Of a DNA stretch of 64,000 nucleotides, positions 26,055-40,852 are shown one piece after another. The stretch covers positions 15,176,232-15,240,231 of the forward strand of contig NC_030857.1 of the NCBI RefSeq assembly GCF_000208745.1, read 5' to 3'. Below the pieces are notes generated by a model, which saw only the letters and a program-made list of their open reading frames with translations, did not search any database and had not been told where the DNA came from. The DNA comes from Theobroma cacao. Taxonomy: Eukaryota > Streptophyta > Magnoliopsida > Malvales > Malvaceae. The stretch's first letter is position 1, and the number at the start of each line of letters is the position of its first letter. The position numbers were made by a program, and so were the translations under genes.

Positions 26055-29000
26055 TCAAGATTGTGGCCGCGCCGGCCGACAAAGTCCTGGGATCTGCAAC
26101 ATAATACAACTGTAAATAAAGGTATCCAACAATGCAATAGGAAAAAAGAACAAAAAAAAAAAAGAAATGTAAGTGATGATTAAATTCATGAAGAAATTTT
26201 CTTGAAATCAACAATGCCTTTCCTTGTTCCTGAAATATGCAGCACGTTAGATAGAGCATTAAGGATTGTCTTGTTCTAAGATACGGATTCCTAAAACATA
26301 TGGTTTGTATCCTTAGACAAAATGAAATGAGTTAGAAATTTCCATGACAGGATTGTAAGTGGTCAGAGTGTTAGTGAATTATGATCATTAACATTTCGGT
26401 GTCCGAGTCAATCAAAACCTTTAAATAATATAAAATAGTGGAGTAGAAGTAAAGAAAATCTTCTCCCAAACAATCTACAATCATCTTTGGCAACAAAATA
26501 CTAACCTCGACTCCATGAGGGCCAATGCGGTTACGAGATATAAAATTGAGTATCAACATTGCAAATTCATCGGGCGCATCTTCCTACATTTTTGTAACAT
26601 TTAGAAGTTGCAATTTAGAAAATAAATAAATATGGGGAAAAGAACACGCAAGGCAATATAACTGATGAACCTGTATAGCATGTCCTGTATGTCTGACAAC
26701 CACCATTTGAAACTTGCCTTGCATTTGACCAATTGTGAGAGCTCTATAACAAAACAACGCAGAGAAGTTCGCAGAATGTCAACTAGGACCAAAACAATCA
26801 ATCTTATGATGATGCAAGATCAAGATTGACCAAAATTGTTGCGAATTTATCATGTTATGCTGATTACTTTAGTAATATAACCATGTAAATTTGAAACACA
26901 AAGAAGCTCAACATTATTGGTTATAGTCTCATCAATACATGGTCACAAGTCGCAACATATTGTCCAGAACACATTAAATACAAGCTGCAACATATTGTAA
27001 AAAAAGAAAAATTAAAATCATTATAAATCTCTTGTTGTATCCTTGCCAATTTCATATCCTATTCCTCAAGAATCTTCATGCATACATGTCTATATTTCGT
27101 TACACTAGTGTCTTACATTTAAGCCCAACACCAAAGAATTAGAAAAACTTTTGTTAAATATCATTCAAGAATAATATTAGACAAAACTGTTACTATTACA
27201 CCATCTTCAGAAAAGATAACAGGCCTGCTTTTCACTTTTAGTAAGACTAGTTCAAAGGCCAGATAATGTAGAAATTGATCATGGTTGATATCAATCTCAC
27301 CCCTCCAAGCATTTCAGCCAGAGAGCTTCAACACAAACTGCAGAATATTTTCAGACAGATCCCAGAGGTCATGCTACTCATCATACCAGGGCACAGGCCA
27401 AAATGCCATGTTTGTGAAGGCAATGTAAGTGCAGCTCCAGGCCGCTGAATGTGCAGAGAACATATTAATTGACATGTTTTTGCCTCATGAGTATTTAGTT
27501 TGTCTCATAATAAAAGATATAACATAAAATTCATATAGGTGATGATCTATTTATGATAGTAAACAAACAATTTGGTATTATAATAAAAAGGGAAACATGA
27601 GCAAATCAAATAGGCAGAGCATTAGAGATCCAATGGACGCTACCTGTCCAGTCTGTCTGTTCCAGCTAATAACAAGAGCTTTGGAACAGGACAAGATAGA
27701 AATTTTTCTGAAAGGCCTTCATACCTGCAAGACAGTTAGCAAAATTAAAATGGAAATATTAAAGCAGACAGTACCGTAAGAACTCGAATCTTCATTTGAA
27801 AGAATTTTACCACTTGAATGTTTAAAAGGAATAAAAAATCAAAAGACCAGCAGCAATTAAGACTGGTTTCATTATTCTTGAATCAGAACTGCCATTGCAG
27901 ATGAACCTTGAGAATATGTCACAGCTTTCAGTTCTCAAACAATTACTACAAGCAAAATAAGTTGACCATACAGTTCAGTCGGGAGTTTTTCTCTCTTTTC
28001 TTATGCAGACCAAAAAACTAGTAAGGACCTCTTTATTTTCATCGAAATGGTTATCCAGAACATGGTTCATGAATATGGTTCATCCATGCATCTGGCTATG
28101 TATGATGCAATTTCTCTTTCTGTAATAAATTCAAAAAGTTGTATGTAAATGTAAATATTGATACTTTTCATTCAAATATAATCAATTTCTTCACAAAGAT
28201 CTCCTGTGAATGAAAAGTTTGAATGTGTTTGAATGAAAAGTTTTGGTGTCCTATACAAACCTGGACACCGGTGAAGAAAACTTGTAATCCTACTTCCAAG
28301 AATTCTTTGGCATTCATGCTCCATAGCCTGTAATCCTTCATCACCGAAGGTAGTGTCCAGGTTTGTATCGGACACCGACCAACAGGGGTACACGGCGTAT
28401 CGATGCTTCATAGCCTGTAATCCTACTTCCAAGAAAACTTTGGCATTCAAGTTTTTTAAACTAGAATACCTAAATGCAGATATTATGTCTCTATAATTTT
28501 GACAGCAGGATTCTCTAAGCCACAATTTATTATATTGTTGTTTGGAACCAAAACAAACATTTTTACACTCATTAGAGGCGGTAAAAGATTAGTCAACTAA
28601 ATCAACTCCAACCTACCCATGATCCAAATTAGCAGAAAAAATCCGGACCTGACATCCACTTATAGAATAAAAGTGGCAAAATTTGATTCAAACCCAAAAC
28701 ACAACCCAACTCGTACTACCTTGAATTGACTAAAGTAATTAATGACCCAAACCTGAAATCACCAGAAAAGTACAAAAGCTTATTTGATCTGAACCTTAAA
28801 TAACCCAGACCCAACCTACCCAACATGACCTTTTCCTTAACTACAATTCATTACCAGTTTACAATGGTAGACTTCCAAAACTACAATTACAGTCAGTTTA
28901 AAACAGAACAACAAAAGGTCCAGAAATAAGTTGTTACAAGCACGGTGTCACAGGAAGAAGTTTAGTTTTTGACAGATTCCAGGATAGAATTCAGTAAATT

Positions 29001-32000
29001 TACAAGAGGACAAAAACCTTTTGATTCACATTTCCATTGTGTAAACTTTCAAGATATCCTTATCCCTAGATGATATCATATTAAAAAAAAAAACGCACAG
29101 AACCAATCATATGGAGGATGGCAAATAAAATAAAGATCTGCTCATAGAAGCACACATATCCTAATAATTAAATTATTTTCCCAATAACCAGTCAAAGAAT
29201 AAATATAGAAGCAAACTCCCAAAACTTCAAGTCTTCATCACTTGAAATCAAACAGAAAATTAATTGCCTGAACATGAAAGGACTTGTTCTTCCGGCACAT
29301 TATATATAGTGGCTGCCCGCCACCCGTAAGAAGCCAGGAAAATTCCTATAATAAATTTGTAAGCCACTAGAATGAGCAACTCGCTTGAAGGTAAACAGCA
29401 ATCCCAGACCTATAACAAAAAGGACAAACCTACAAGCTAGTTGCAGACTTACTTTAACCATAAGCATGATTTCAGATCATCAGAAGCGGCTTGAACAAAA
29501 TATATACACATGAAACCTGTAACAACTCTTAAAATGATGGGTTTAATATAAATACTTGACAAACAACCTGGAAAAATTGCATGTCTGGATGCAATATCCA
29601 AACTAATAAATCATTAAATTGTACCCAAGCAGGTGGCAGAAAGCACCAATTTGTAGTTAAGACATTTACAATGAATACTAAGGTTTAAGTTGGAATATCC
29701 ATAACAACATTAGACCTCATCATTATTAAACAGTTTTCTAAGGAATTAATAATAAAACTTTACTCACCAGCCTCTCCAATATTGTTCAGTTTCTTCCAAC
29801 CGTGCTCTGTAGACATAACTATGGGCAAAAGTTAGAAATATTCCCTTTGGACTTGGAAATTTACACAATAACAATATATAATTAGATGATAGAAACACTT
29901 ACCATTTCTTTGAATCATCATACTTTAAAGTGGTAGGAATGGATACACGTGCAGAGTCAATATTCCTTAATGAACCTCCTCTAACACTCCATTCAATCTA
30001 CACAAGTTAATTTGCCATTAAAACACTAACTTCACCACAGAACAGAAGCTTGCTTGATGAAAATACAATTCAACTAAGCATATGTTCATATATAGTTAAC
30101 AAGTGATCTTGGTCTCAGTCCAATTAAAAGGAAAGCAGTGCATTTTCCCTGGGTACTCACATCGAGGGACTAGCCTTTCAAACTAAGAAATAGGTTTGGT
30201 CTAAAGGGTTTTCTTTTCCTTTTTTTGTTAATAATATATAATATCACTGAATGCATTTTCTCTGAGTACTCGCATCTAACAACCAGCCTTTTAAATTAAG
30301 AAATAGGTTTGGTCTAAAGAGTTTTCTGTTGTTTTTTTAAAATAAATAATAGCACTCAACTATTGGAGCTAAGTCTACAATAAAAACCAAAAGTTTCCCT
30401 TAGCAATGTAAATCAACAGTGATTTAAACTTGATTTCAACCTTTTTGGAGGGCAAGAGCACCTATATTTCTCTATCTTTGGTTACTTCTATTCATTTTCA
30501 TATTTTCTTCTCATATTATTCTTCTAAAGTCCAGCAAGCTAGCAGCTATTATCCACTGACTTGCTGGTATGAGCGCCATGCAGACCAGTCATCAAGGCAG
30601 CCCCTCAAGGCAGAATTCCAATAAACATCACTAGCACTGGTTACTTATTGCTTACACTTCTTTATACGCAATGCTTCACAACCCTACTTTCCACGCATAC
30701 TAATGGAGCTGAGAAGTTTTGACAGTGCCTAGTGGACGCTACTGGGCATCAGTCAGGTGGAAAGTCCACAGGGGCATTTGCAACCAATAAATACATGTAA
30801 ACGTTATAGATCGAAGTCAATTCATCTTTTCTCAGTCAATATATCACCTGTGGATGTCTCACAAAAACCTTGATACTATACGTGATTAACGATAGTTGAA
30901 CCATTCTAGAATCCACACATATGTCTGCATTCATATTTTATGTGAGAATGTATTATGAAGAAAATGTAAATTTGTATTTTTTAATTAAAAAATGTCTTAA
31001 TTATCAATTACAAATTTTGACACTGTTATTCCAAGACCAGAATCCAGAAACCTATAACCAAATTTCCCAGAAAGCAGTCAATAAACTGTATTCCATCTAT
31101 GTCAACTTTTCCTACTATTTATTTTCAAAAAAAAAAAACAAAACTAAAATTTTAATATCTTAATTTTTAATTCTAATTTGAATTGTCTCGCATGCATTGC
31201 ACATATCAACTGGCTAGTTGTAATTGTATCAATCAAAAAATCTACTGACCATTCATCTTCTTTTATATCAAAATCAAATTATAACAGACAGAAATCCAAA
31301 AAATAAACCACATAGCAACTGTTCCTAGGATTTTAAATGAGTTTCAGTTTTTATTTCAGTTCCAAGTCTCAAAAGACTAACTTTGAGGCAGATGTCATAA
31401 TACCAGACAAAAGAAATGGGAAGAACAGGTTTCCAGGTTTAGCAGGCCTGGTGCGATGCAGGTTAAAGAGAATATTTGTTTAAAATCACGAGTTTGTAGA
31501 TCTTAAATTCCTAGAGATTCCTTTAAACTGATATTAATTGAAGAGTAAAAGAACAATTGCCCTAGTACACTTTGGCACAACCATGTGAAAAAGATACAAG
31601 CCCAGAAGATAATCAGCCAGGTCACAGTCTCCCCTCACAGTTTACAGCAGTGAATTCAGGGTTCAACAGCTCAAAGATTTGAAGGGGCTTGTCAAATCCT
31701 TGTCCAGTAGCATTGTCTTGAATCTTGATGGATCATTAGTTTGTCCTAAAGCATTACTGTTACCTCATTTATTTTAACCTACAAAATTCTAACTTCAGGA
31801 ATTATATAATTATTGAAAGTAGTTTATAACTACATTACATGTACTCTTAGCTGCCTTGAAAGTTTCCATATCCACTCAACTTCAACTATTAAGCCTAATG
31901 CCTCCAGAAAAGCAATAATAGAATAAAAAAATAAGAGTGCAAATACACACCCACCACATAAACACACACATATATGCTTGAAACATAGTGCATTTACTTA

Positions 32001-35000
32001 TCCAAAGAAAAAAAGAAGAGACACAGTTGATTGAACATGTCAATAAACAGAAAAAATGGCGGTCAAAAGGAAACATATTTACCGCTTTCTCAATGCTTGA
32101 AAAGTGCTGCATTCTGTTTGAAAGGATTTTCTGCATGTGCATTAATGATGCCATAGCTGTTCCCTGAAGTGAGCATGTTTGGTTTCAATACATTGCTTTA
32201 CTAGCAAGCAAACCATTAAAAGATAATGTCAAGACGCTTTTTTAAGGGAACCAACCTCTACAACATCCACAACCACCAAACCAGCTAAACTACGCAATGT
32301 TTTCTTTGCAGCAACGTGCACAGCCACTGAGCCTCCCATGCTGCGTGCCAATGACATAAGATGATCAATCAGACATTTAATCATTTAGGGCACATTGATG
32401 GTATTTTTTCCATTTTCATTCTTTACAAGGAATATATAAAACTTAAATAGGTTTTTCATTTTTCTATTTTGACTATGTGAACTAAATCACCCAAAAAACC
32501 AATAGCCATGTCATGGGAATATGCCATAAAAATATAGTGACCGTCAGCAACGAAATAGTTATTCAGCATAATTACATGTGTGCTCCAAACAAAGTTAAAT
32601 TGGCAACTTAAATTATTCTGCATTACAAATTGATTGACAAAGGTGAAGTTTATCTAAGAAACAATCTGAAACCTCTTCATTCTCTGACTTCCATGACCCC
32701 ACATTACAGAGTCGGTCAGGATAAGATAAATATATTAATTAGATCTAAAAATATATATTATTTGCAAAAATAAAGAAATTATGGATGCATATATCATTTT
32801 CACATTGAACCGCTATCATAGCTATCACTGCGGTCATAAAAATGCACACACATCAGCAAGCACATACACACAGAAGAGAAACGAGAAGAAGAAAAAAGCA
32901 TGCCTAGCCATTTGGCACTTTGGCACGTTTCATTATTGAATAGTGCTCTAGAAAGGGTGAGCACCTTTCTTTAGTTGCTTTTCCTCTGGAAAATGAATTA
33001 CGTACAGGTATACAGTACAAAACACTTTGAAAAACACTAAAATAAAAGAAGAGCACAACCTGTGGCCAACAAGCACAATTGCAGGAGGAGAATCTCCATA
33101 CAATGCCTTCAAAACAGCAAAAACATCATTGCACATAGTCTGCACATGTAAGATATCTTTTAGTTCCATGGATGTATGCAACATTAGAATGAAAATTTTC
33201 ATGACCAAACAATTAAAACACTTGACCGAAGAAAGAAATCCTTCTTTACTTCTATTTCTATGCTTAAAAAATGTGTACCTCAATAGATAGGTCAAGATCA
33301 TTTTCTGTGGACGACTTTCCATGTCCTCTAAGGTCCATGGCAACTATTCGAGCTTTTTCCTTAATTTTACTAGCCGACAAAGCAAATGAGAGCCTGGAAT
33401 ACCAAGTTAGACAACTCATTTTTATTAGAAATTCAATTTAGAATGAGAGCCTGGAATACCAAGTTAGACAACTCAATTTTATCAGAAATTCAATTTAGAA
33501 AAAAAGTATAGACAAAAAAAATCTGCATAAATGGAAAATTCTTATTAGATTGAATTCCAAGGAGATAATGCCCATAAAGCTAAAATACGCATCCAGATTA
33601 GTTAACAATTGAATATAAGGAGCATTATTCAATGAAACATAAGGATAAATCAATGGGGACTATCTTCTGTGAAGCTAGTCTCTAACTTAAATTAAAATCA
33701 TGCCCATTTGAATCAACTATAACATGTCCTAGGACATTTCCTCAAAGCAGTATTGCAATCATTTTACTTCAGGAAAAAAGGGGGAGAGTGTGGAGAGAGT
33801 TAACCAAACTTTGACTCTTAAGATAATTTGAACGAGCATGGAACTGTTAAACTCTTTAACATAAGACAGTAAAACAACAGTTATAAGATACTATGCATAC
33901 AGTAGAAACGTTCCCTAGCCGAAAATAGCGAAATCTTTAATAGTTGAAATGAAAATCTGCATATGGAATTAAATTTTGACTGAAACATCTATAGGAGAAG
34001 AAGGTCCCTGCTATTCTGTGTGAGTGTCCAAGCCATTAATGATTAACATTACATGTTGGAAAGGCAAATAGGTACACGGCAATTGACACTTCTTGTCTTT
34101 AAGAGCAACCCAAATGATACAAAGCCACATTCCCACATCAAGGGCATTAGTCCAGATTGAGGGCACAAGTTCAAATGATGATAGCACATACAAAGAGAGA
34201 CTGTTTGAGGATCATCATTTGGAGAGAGCACAACAACTCCAGATGGCACCTAGATTAATCACTTTAATATATATATATATATATCACAGTTTACAGCCAT
34301 GGAAGGAAATAGATTGGAGGAGGATTTCTCAGGTTACTTTGATTGAAACAAGTAGAGGTTACTGCCCATACCAATATTTATTTATTTGTTTCTCAATTAC
34401 CTGATAAAACAATATATCAGAAGTACATTCTCAAATTTCAAGATCTATCATGACTAAACTCAGGCTCATATCCAATGGATCAATTGCTCAAAAGCAAGGA
34501 TGGAGAGGATGCCTAGGAATCCAATGATTGTGTTCCCCATTCACCAAAAGTTATTGTTCAATGTGCTAAAGTAATATTATAGTAATAGTTTGGATATATT
34601 ATAGCATAACACATAATGCAGCAGCATTCACATTAATGTTCATCATACTGTACACTATTTAGGGGTTCCTTTGGGCAGATGGCATTAGAAATTATTCAAA
34701 GTTAAGCATTCAAGTTCCTCTACAAAATTTAGAGTTTTTAGGAAACTTTGGACAGTTGACATTAAAACTTTTTAAAGGAGGGAAGAGGATTTCTTCTCTT
34801 TTTGCGGTAGAAGGGAGAGTACTAAGACGTAACTTGAGATCTCTACAAAAACCCCACACCTTAAAACTTCAGCCAAGCCCAATTGACTTCTTATCAAGGT
34901 TTTGATGCTATATAAAGTACTTTAAGATAGCATCATGTATCATTTTCAATATCTTCACATTGATTTCCATGCCTACGGTGATCTTTGTATCATTGTCTTT

Positions 35001-38000
35001 AGTATGATTATGATATTTATTCAAATATCATATGGTTGTTGCTTTTACTACTTTTTGTTTCTGAAAGGAAAAGGCCAAAAACATGTTTAGCTACAAAGGC
35101 AAAAATGATAGGTTTGGAAAATTACCAAAATGCATAATTTTACTATTATATCAACTAATTTGTTGTAATTGGTGTTACATTTCAATCTTTTGATAATTTC
35201 TTTACTCAATTATGAGTTTTTTTTCACCATTTGATTTTCCTTTATAGCAATTTTTTCAAACGTAAGAAGCAAATAGCAAAAGCAACAACCCTTGCCAAGT
35301 CTTAATATTCATAAATCGCTGGTAACAAAAAAAAAATTATTTTTTTTTATATCAAAGCAAAATCAAAGGTCATTTAGTATAAAATTCCCAAAATATCCCC
35401 ATAATAACAGTTTAAAAAATGTAATAATCTCAATCTGTATTTAAAGAACAATTTGCAAAATACAATTCCATTTCTAAGTTATTGTGTTGTTAACCATATT
35501 ATCCTGATAAATCAAACAAACCACAAGACTTAGAATGAAAAAATTAAGTTAAAACAGTTAAAATGATGCTAAATTGACTAAAAAACCAAACAAAAAAAAA
35601 GAGAGAAAAAAGTGAAAAAACAGCAGTTGCAATGTGTTTAGAAATGGGTCGTAAAGATAATTTTGAAAGTGTCAAGGATGGCTACATACAAAGGACTGAA
35701 ATTTTATGAAGGAAGCAAACATGTTGAATGCACAGTAAACTAAGAAATTTGAATGCATATCACCAAAGCTCGGTGAAAAAAGTATCTCATTTTTTAGATA
35801 AAATTTACATCTCTCAAATGTAGTGATCTAATTCTCCTCAACAATTTAAGATCATTGCCACGTAGGACCACCAACTTTTACCAAGTACAAGGATCTAAGG
35901 ACTGTGACAGACCACCTTGAACTTTGAGCAAATCACCCCATATGAAATCCCACCTAACTGATGTAATTAAGGAAGTTCAATCTAATTACCAGAACACCAA
36001 CCTTTAGATGTATATTGGATCTCTATTTTTCTCTCTGTTATTTAATGTCTCTAATTCCCTTTACACTTAAATTCCAATACGGATGTATTCCACTGTTGAA
36101 AACAACAGTTTTGAATCATATTCACCTGGTTTGTTGTGGATACAGTGAAATGGTTTGTGGAATAGTAGGCCACATTCAAATGTTTAACAATGAATTGCCA
36201 ATATCACAAAATCAACTACGTCACCCTTGCACACCACCTTCCAAATCTAACCTTATTTTAACTATATTCTCAAGTCAGAGAACAAATAAAGGTCCCAAAG
36301 TGTCAAAAACTATATTTTTTACTTTAACTACTATTTTAACAATTTACCACATGAATTGCAGCATTCGCACACCCACATAGATTGCAATTACTTATCAGGA
36401 TATAACCTTGCTAAGTGCCATCAATCATCCTAAGTATAAAGGGTTAACAACCCATGGTCAAAGTCTGATACAATTACATTTTCTACTGCTTTCAGAAGCA
36501 AGCTTCATGAATTAGAAACATGTACAGAAAAAACATATATATATAGGCTGATCAAACATACCCAGAGTAGCCACCCCCGTGTAGACAAAAAATAACTGGT
36601 CCTTCTGTTCCTGTCATATATAAATGAAAGACCTAAAATGATAAAGCACATTAGAAGTAAATAGTTATTGAACATGGAAATTATTGTGCCATGGAACTGC
36701 CAAAACAATGAACACTAACATCATTTGAGTCTGGTATACAGATATCTTCCTCTCGATCAAAATAGCCCGACCAATCCAAAGGTGAGTATTTTTGAGAAAA
36801 ACCCCTACAACAACATTTATTTAAAAAAATCAAAGGCCTGAATAAGCAACACAGAAAATGTAAATTAGAACCAAAAATTCAGAACAGAATCTAGCCAAAA
36901 TAGTTTATCTCTACCAACTCAAATTATGAGCAGAATAGAAATGCCATCCAGAAGACCAGAAAGAAGATTAAAAATTAAAGGAAAATTAAATGTCAATGTC
37001 TCGTTGTTACTTTTTATAAGTTTGTTATATAATTTGTTCGAAGCACTCTCACATATGAAATCAGAGGAGAAAACTTCGAGGAGAAGAGGGGGATGGTAGG
37101 GGAACACACGAGAGAGAGAGAGAGAGAGAGAGAAAGGAAGATTCCTTTCTTTGAGTATCTGTTTCTTCTGGGAGTTGACGTTTCGAACTGGGGAATTATA
37201 TTTTAAAAGAAATAAGAAACTAAACTTATTCCCAAGATATGCCAAGTAAGATAGCAGGAATCAAAACCAACATTTGATGATGGAGAAAGGCAGATAGAAA
37301 ATTAATCCATGAACAAATAACTTAATCACTGACATCTCTATCACAATAATTGCATGAAAATGTTTTTCTCTTGACCTAAGAAAAACTGGTTGGAAATAAT
37401 TTAACAAAGACATAGCCGAACAAGCAATGGCATGCATCAAACAAGAGTGCATCCATACCTCTTTTGAATGAAAAGATCGTCAACGTCTCCTCTCATTCTT
37501 GGCTTCTCAAAGCCAATGAATTGCTTTGTCAGCATCAAAACAAAATTTAATGATGAATAACACATTGCATGAAAAGGATTGTCGTAGTTACTGACTTCAT
37601 AAGCAAAACAAAGGACAGGGAGCTCGATCTTGTGACTTCTCTTTAAAGGTGAGGTCTGGGTGTGGGTACCTATTAAGTTATATTATGCCTTTGATAACAA
37701 AGTCCGTCACTCTTTTTGAACAAAACTTTGCAAAATGCTAATTTCTTGTATAGGTAATAGCACGAAAAGCAAAAACCTTTTCATCCTTCATTTCCCATTT
37801 TCCAAAAATTATAATTATTCGTCACTTTTTGAAAATGCCCTACCTTCCAATAATTCTATAATATAACAAAAAAAGTTATAAGGAAAATTCTGAGAAAGCT
37901 CAGACCTTCGTCATTTTCATTTTTCCTCTTGAAATTCTGGTTTCCTTTAAAATTTAGCAAACAATGAAAACCCAAGCGAAAATTATGCAGTAATAGATAA

Positions 38001-38253
38001 ACATAAACTAAAGTTAAGCAAGCAATGATCGGAAAACATGAAAGAACAGAACAGAGCATCAAAGTTGCATGAAAGGAATGGAATGAGAGAGCGAGAAAGA
38101 ATCTAAACGAGCAAGTTCGAGAACTCACTGAGTTGGAGGGCGATCAGGGACGGAGGCGAAGGCAGAAACAACCGGTTTGCTCTCTTGTTGTTGTTGGTGC
38201 AGTTGCTCTTCGAGGGTCTCCTCGGGGACTGAACCCAGGTTCGATGAATCCAT
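26055..38253 (-). CDS. PPME1: protein phosphatase methylesterase 1
   Basis: Fourteen exons rebuilt with GT-AG junctions in continuous frame: 38129-38253, 37459-37497, 36720-36804, 36562-36632, 33279-33393, 33060-33139, 32256-32340, 32083-32163, 29903-29997, 29768-29818, 27644-27724, 26671-26743, 26506-26583, 26055-26093. The product has 365 residues. This alpha/beta hydrolase removes the methyl ester from the C-terminal Leu of the PP2A catalytic subunit. Visible landmarks are GFSQKYSPLDWSGYF, the HGGGYSG oxyanion block (101-107), DLRGHGKS, the nucleophile Ser172 in GHSMGG (its codon is split by intron 6), Asp197 in VVVDVVEGTAM, and His324 in HTGHAIQED. The N-terminal ~45 residues are variable and Gln-rich. 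Long introns (intron 4 is ~3.2 kb) explain the 12 kb span. A partial copy lies at 8060-10240. Confidence 0.95.
28245..28448. repeat. inverted and direct repeats in PPME1 intron 10
   Basis: The sequence at 28245-28271 (GGTGTCCTATACAAACC...) pairs as an inverted repeat with 28353-28377 with one mismatch over ~25 bases. In addition, a unit with CCTGTAATCC, TACTTCCAAGAA and TTTGGCATTCA occurs two to three times between 28290 and 28448. It is probably a transposon remnant in the intron. Confidence 0.65.
33385..33500. repeat. 57-bp tandem duplication at a PPME1 3' splice site
   Basis: The unit starting ATGAGAGCCTGGAATACCAA is present twice in tandem, about 33385-33442 and 33443-33500, with a few differences. 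The first copy contains the exon 5 acceptor (TTCCAG, exon starting at 33393 on the minus strand). The second lies in the intron and repeats the acceptor plus a few exon-like bases. Confidence 0.85.
37108..37133. repeat. (GA)n microsatellite
   Basis: GA dinucleotide run in intron 2 of PPME1. Confidence 0.9.
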
Positions 38254-38745
38254 TTTTTCTTGCTTAATCGAATTCTATTTCTCACTTTCACTACCAAAAT
38301 TCAAACTCCTTTATGAGAAACGGAACAGACTGTGTGTACGTAAGTATACAATTTCCGATTTCCCGATTCACGATCAAAAGTGCTTGAAGAGTACGAAGCT
38401 CCAAATTTAACCAGAAACAAGTGAACAAAGGCAAAGCCCAACGGCCCAAAAGGAATCAAGCCAAATATCTCCTGCTCAGACTCAGACTTCAGTAACAGTT
38501 GCTTGGGCTGAGTTATCATGGGTCCAAATTTAAAACCAACCTCACTTTTTTAAATTCTGAAAATAAAATTTAAATAAGTCTATAAATTATGAATATATAT
38601 TTTAAATCCAAAAAATATACCTGATAAATAGTAAAAGATTCATGTTTATATTGTCAAAACTCACTCATTTCTTATTGATATAAAATCCTTGACATAAATT
38701 TTCTTTTTATCTCAAAAGGAAATTCTATTTTTTTATAATTTAATG
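38254..38745. other. PPME1 upstream region
   Basis: The DNA next to the PPME1 start should hold its 5' leader and promoter on the minus strand. I recognise no specific element. The Mutator-like element begins just to the right and so may limit this promoter. Confidence 0.4.
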
Positions 38746-38754
38746 ATTATTTAA

Positions 38755-40852
38755 TGGTCAAAAGACCTATCTAGTTCTTATACTTTTCAATTTTACTCAA
38801 TTTAGTCTTTATATTCAAAATCAAAGTAATTTAACCTCTTGATTTTGAAAAATTATGTCAATTTAATCCTCTCTCTAATGGTATCTAATTTTACCATTAA
38901 AGGATGACATTAGCAATAACGTCAACTCTAACATGTCACTTTTTTATTTACATGGCATTGAGATGCCACGTGGCACTAAGTGATGACGTGATAGTGCCAC
39001 ATGGCATTATATAGTGATGTGGCACTAACACGCTAACATGTCAATTTCACGTGACAAATCAAAAAAATTTTCTAAAAAACAAAAATTTTATCACTTTATA
39101 GGAATTAAAGTAAATAAAAATATATAATATAAGGATTAAATTGAACAAGATTGAGACGTTGAGAGACTATATTGAAAAATATATTTGAAAAATATAATTT
39201 TTTAAATAGATTATTGATATGCTTATTAACAACACAAATATTTAAACATAAAAAAATTTATGGTATTAAAAAAATATATATAAATATTTTCTTACTTGAT
39301 TATTTCATTCTAGAATTTCTAAATTAATTTATCTTTTTTACAAAAATTAAGTTTGAATTTTCCTTCTATTAAAAAATTAAAAAAATTTCATACCTAAAAT
39401 CAAATTTAGATAAATAATTTACATTATATTACAATAAAATAATATAAAATGACTAAATATGTTAATTTGGTTACAACTTTCACAATTTACAAATACACAT
39501 TCTTTTAAAATTATTCAACTCTTACCCAATTTACTTTTTATTTAAATTTACTGAAATTAGCAACATATGTTGATTTAGTTATAACTTTCACAATTTACAA
39601 ATACACATTCTTTTGAAATTATTAAACTCTTACCCAATTTACCTTTCATTTAAATTTACTCAATTTCTTATAAAACGAATTTTTTTAAATTCAAATACCA
39701 CAATCAAATTCTGCTAAATTTAAATTAAAATTATTAATTTGGATCTAAAAAATTTATTAATAAAATAAAATGGTACAAATATTTATAGTTATATTTAACT
39801 TTATCAATCATAAATGCAGTCTTTAATTTAAGAAATTTCAACTTAAAAAATATAACTTGAAATATTGAACAAAATAACAACATAAAATATGAATAAATAA
39901 TTGAAAGGGTAGAGCTCAAATTCTATGATATAATAAGAGATTTATCATGTCCAAATTAAGTAAGTTAAAACAAAAAATTATTTTTATAATCATCACTAAC
40001 TCCATATCTCTGTTATTCATTTTTTTTAAAGAAAAAACTAAATCAACATATTTTACTTATTTGACTTTAACTCAAATTAAAAATTAAGTTAAATAAATTT
40101 TAAATTTTTATACTATTATAAATGGAAGAAAAAAATTTTATTTAGTCATTTTATATTATTTTATTTTAACATAATATAAGCTATTCATCTAAATTTGACT
40201 TCAGATATAAAATTTTTTCAAATTTTTTTTATAGGAGGAGAATTCAAACTTAATTTTTATAAAAAAAGATAAATTAATTTACATATTTTGAAATCAAATA
40301 ATCAAGTAAGGAAATATTTATATATATTTTTTAACACCATAAATTTTTTACATTTAAATATTTGACTATTAATAAGCATATCAATAATCTACTTACAGAT
40401 TTATCTTTTTTAAATATTTTTTTCAATTTAGTTTCTCAACATCTCAATTTTGTTCAATTTAATCATTATACTATATATTTTTGTTCACTTTAATCCCTAT
40501 GACGTGGTAAAATTTTTTTTTTTGAAAATTTTTTTGCTTTGTCATATGGCACTAACGTGCTGACATGTCAGTATCACATCAACACTATCACATCATCGTA
40601 TAGTGCCAAGTGGCATTGTCAAGTCATCACTCAGTGCCACATGGCATGTTACGTCATCATTTTAATGCTACATCATCAAAACAATAAACGTCAAAACTGA
40701 CATCAGCGATGACGTCAAATTAGATACCTTCAAGGAGAGAGACTAAATTGATGTAATTCTTAAAATTAAGAAATTAAATTATTTCGATTTTGAGTATAAT
40801 GATTAAATTAAACAAAATTAAAAAATATAGGAGCTGTATAAGTCTTTGGACC
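38755..40852. mobile_element. Mutator-like non-autonomous element with ~700-bp inverted repeats
   Basis: The left arm (about 38755-39458) and the reverse complement of the right arm (about 40141-40852) match over their whole length with scattered differences, including shared words such as GTAAAGTG/ATTAAAGT, GTTGAGA and ATAGATTATTGATATGC-like stretches. Both outer ends are flanked by ATTATTTAA (38746-38754 and 40853-40861), a perfect 9-bp repeat. Long terminal inverted repeats with a 9-bp duplication fit a MULE. The inner part (39459-40140) has no transposase and contains a ~93-bp tandem duplication (near 39475-39660) around ACTTTCACAATTTACAAATA. The exact terminal base is uncertain by one. 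Confidence 0.85.
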
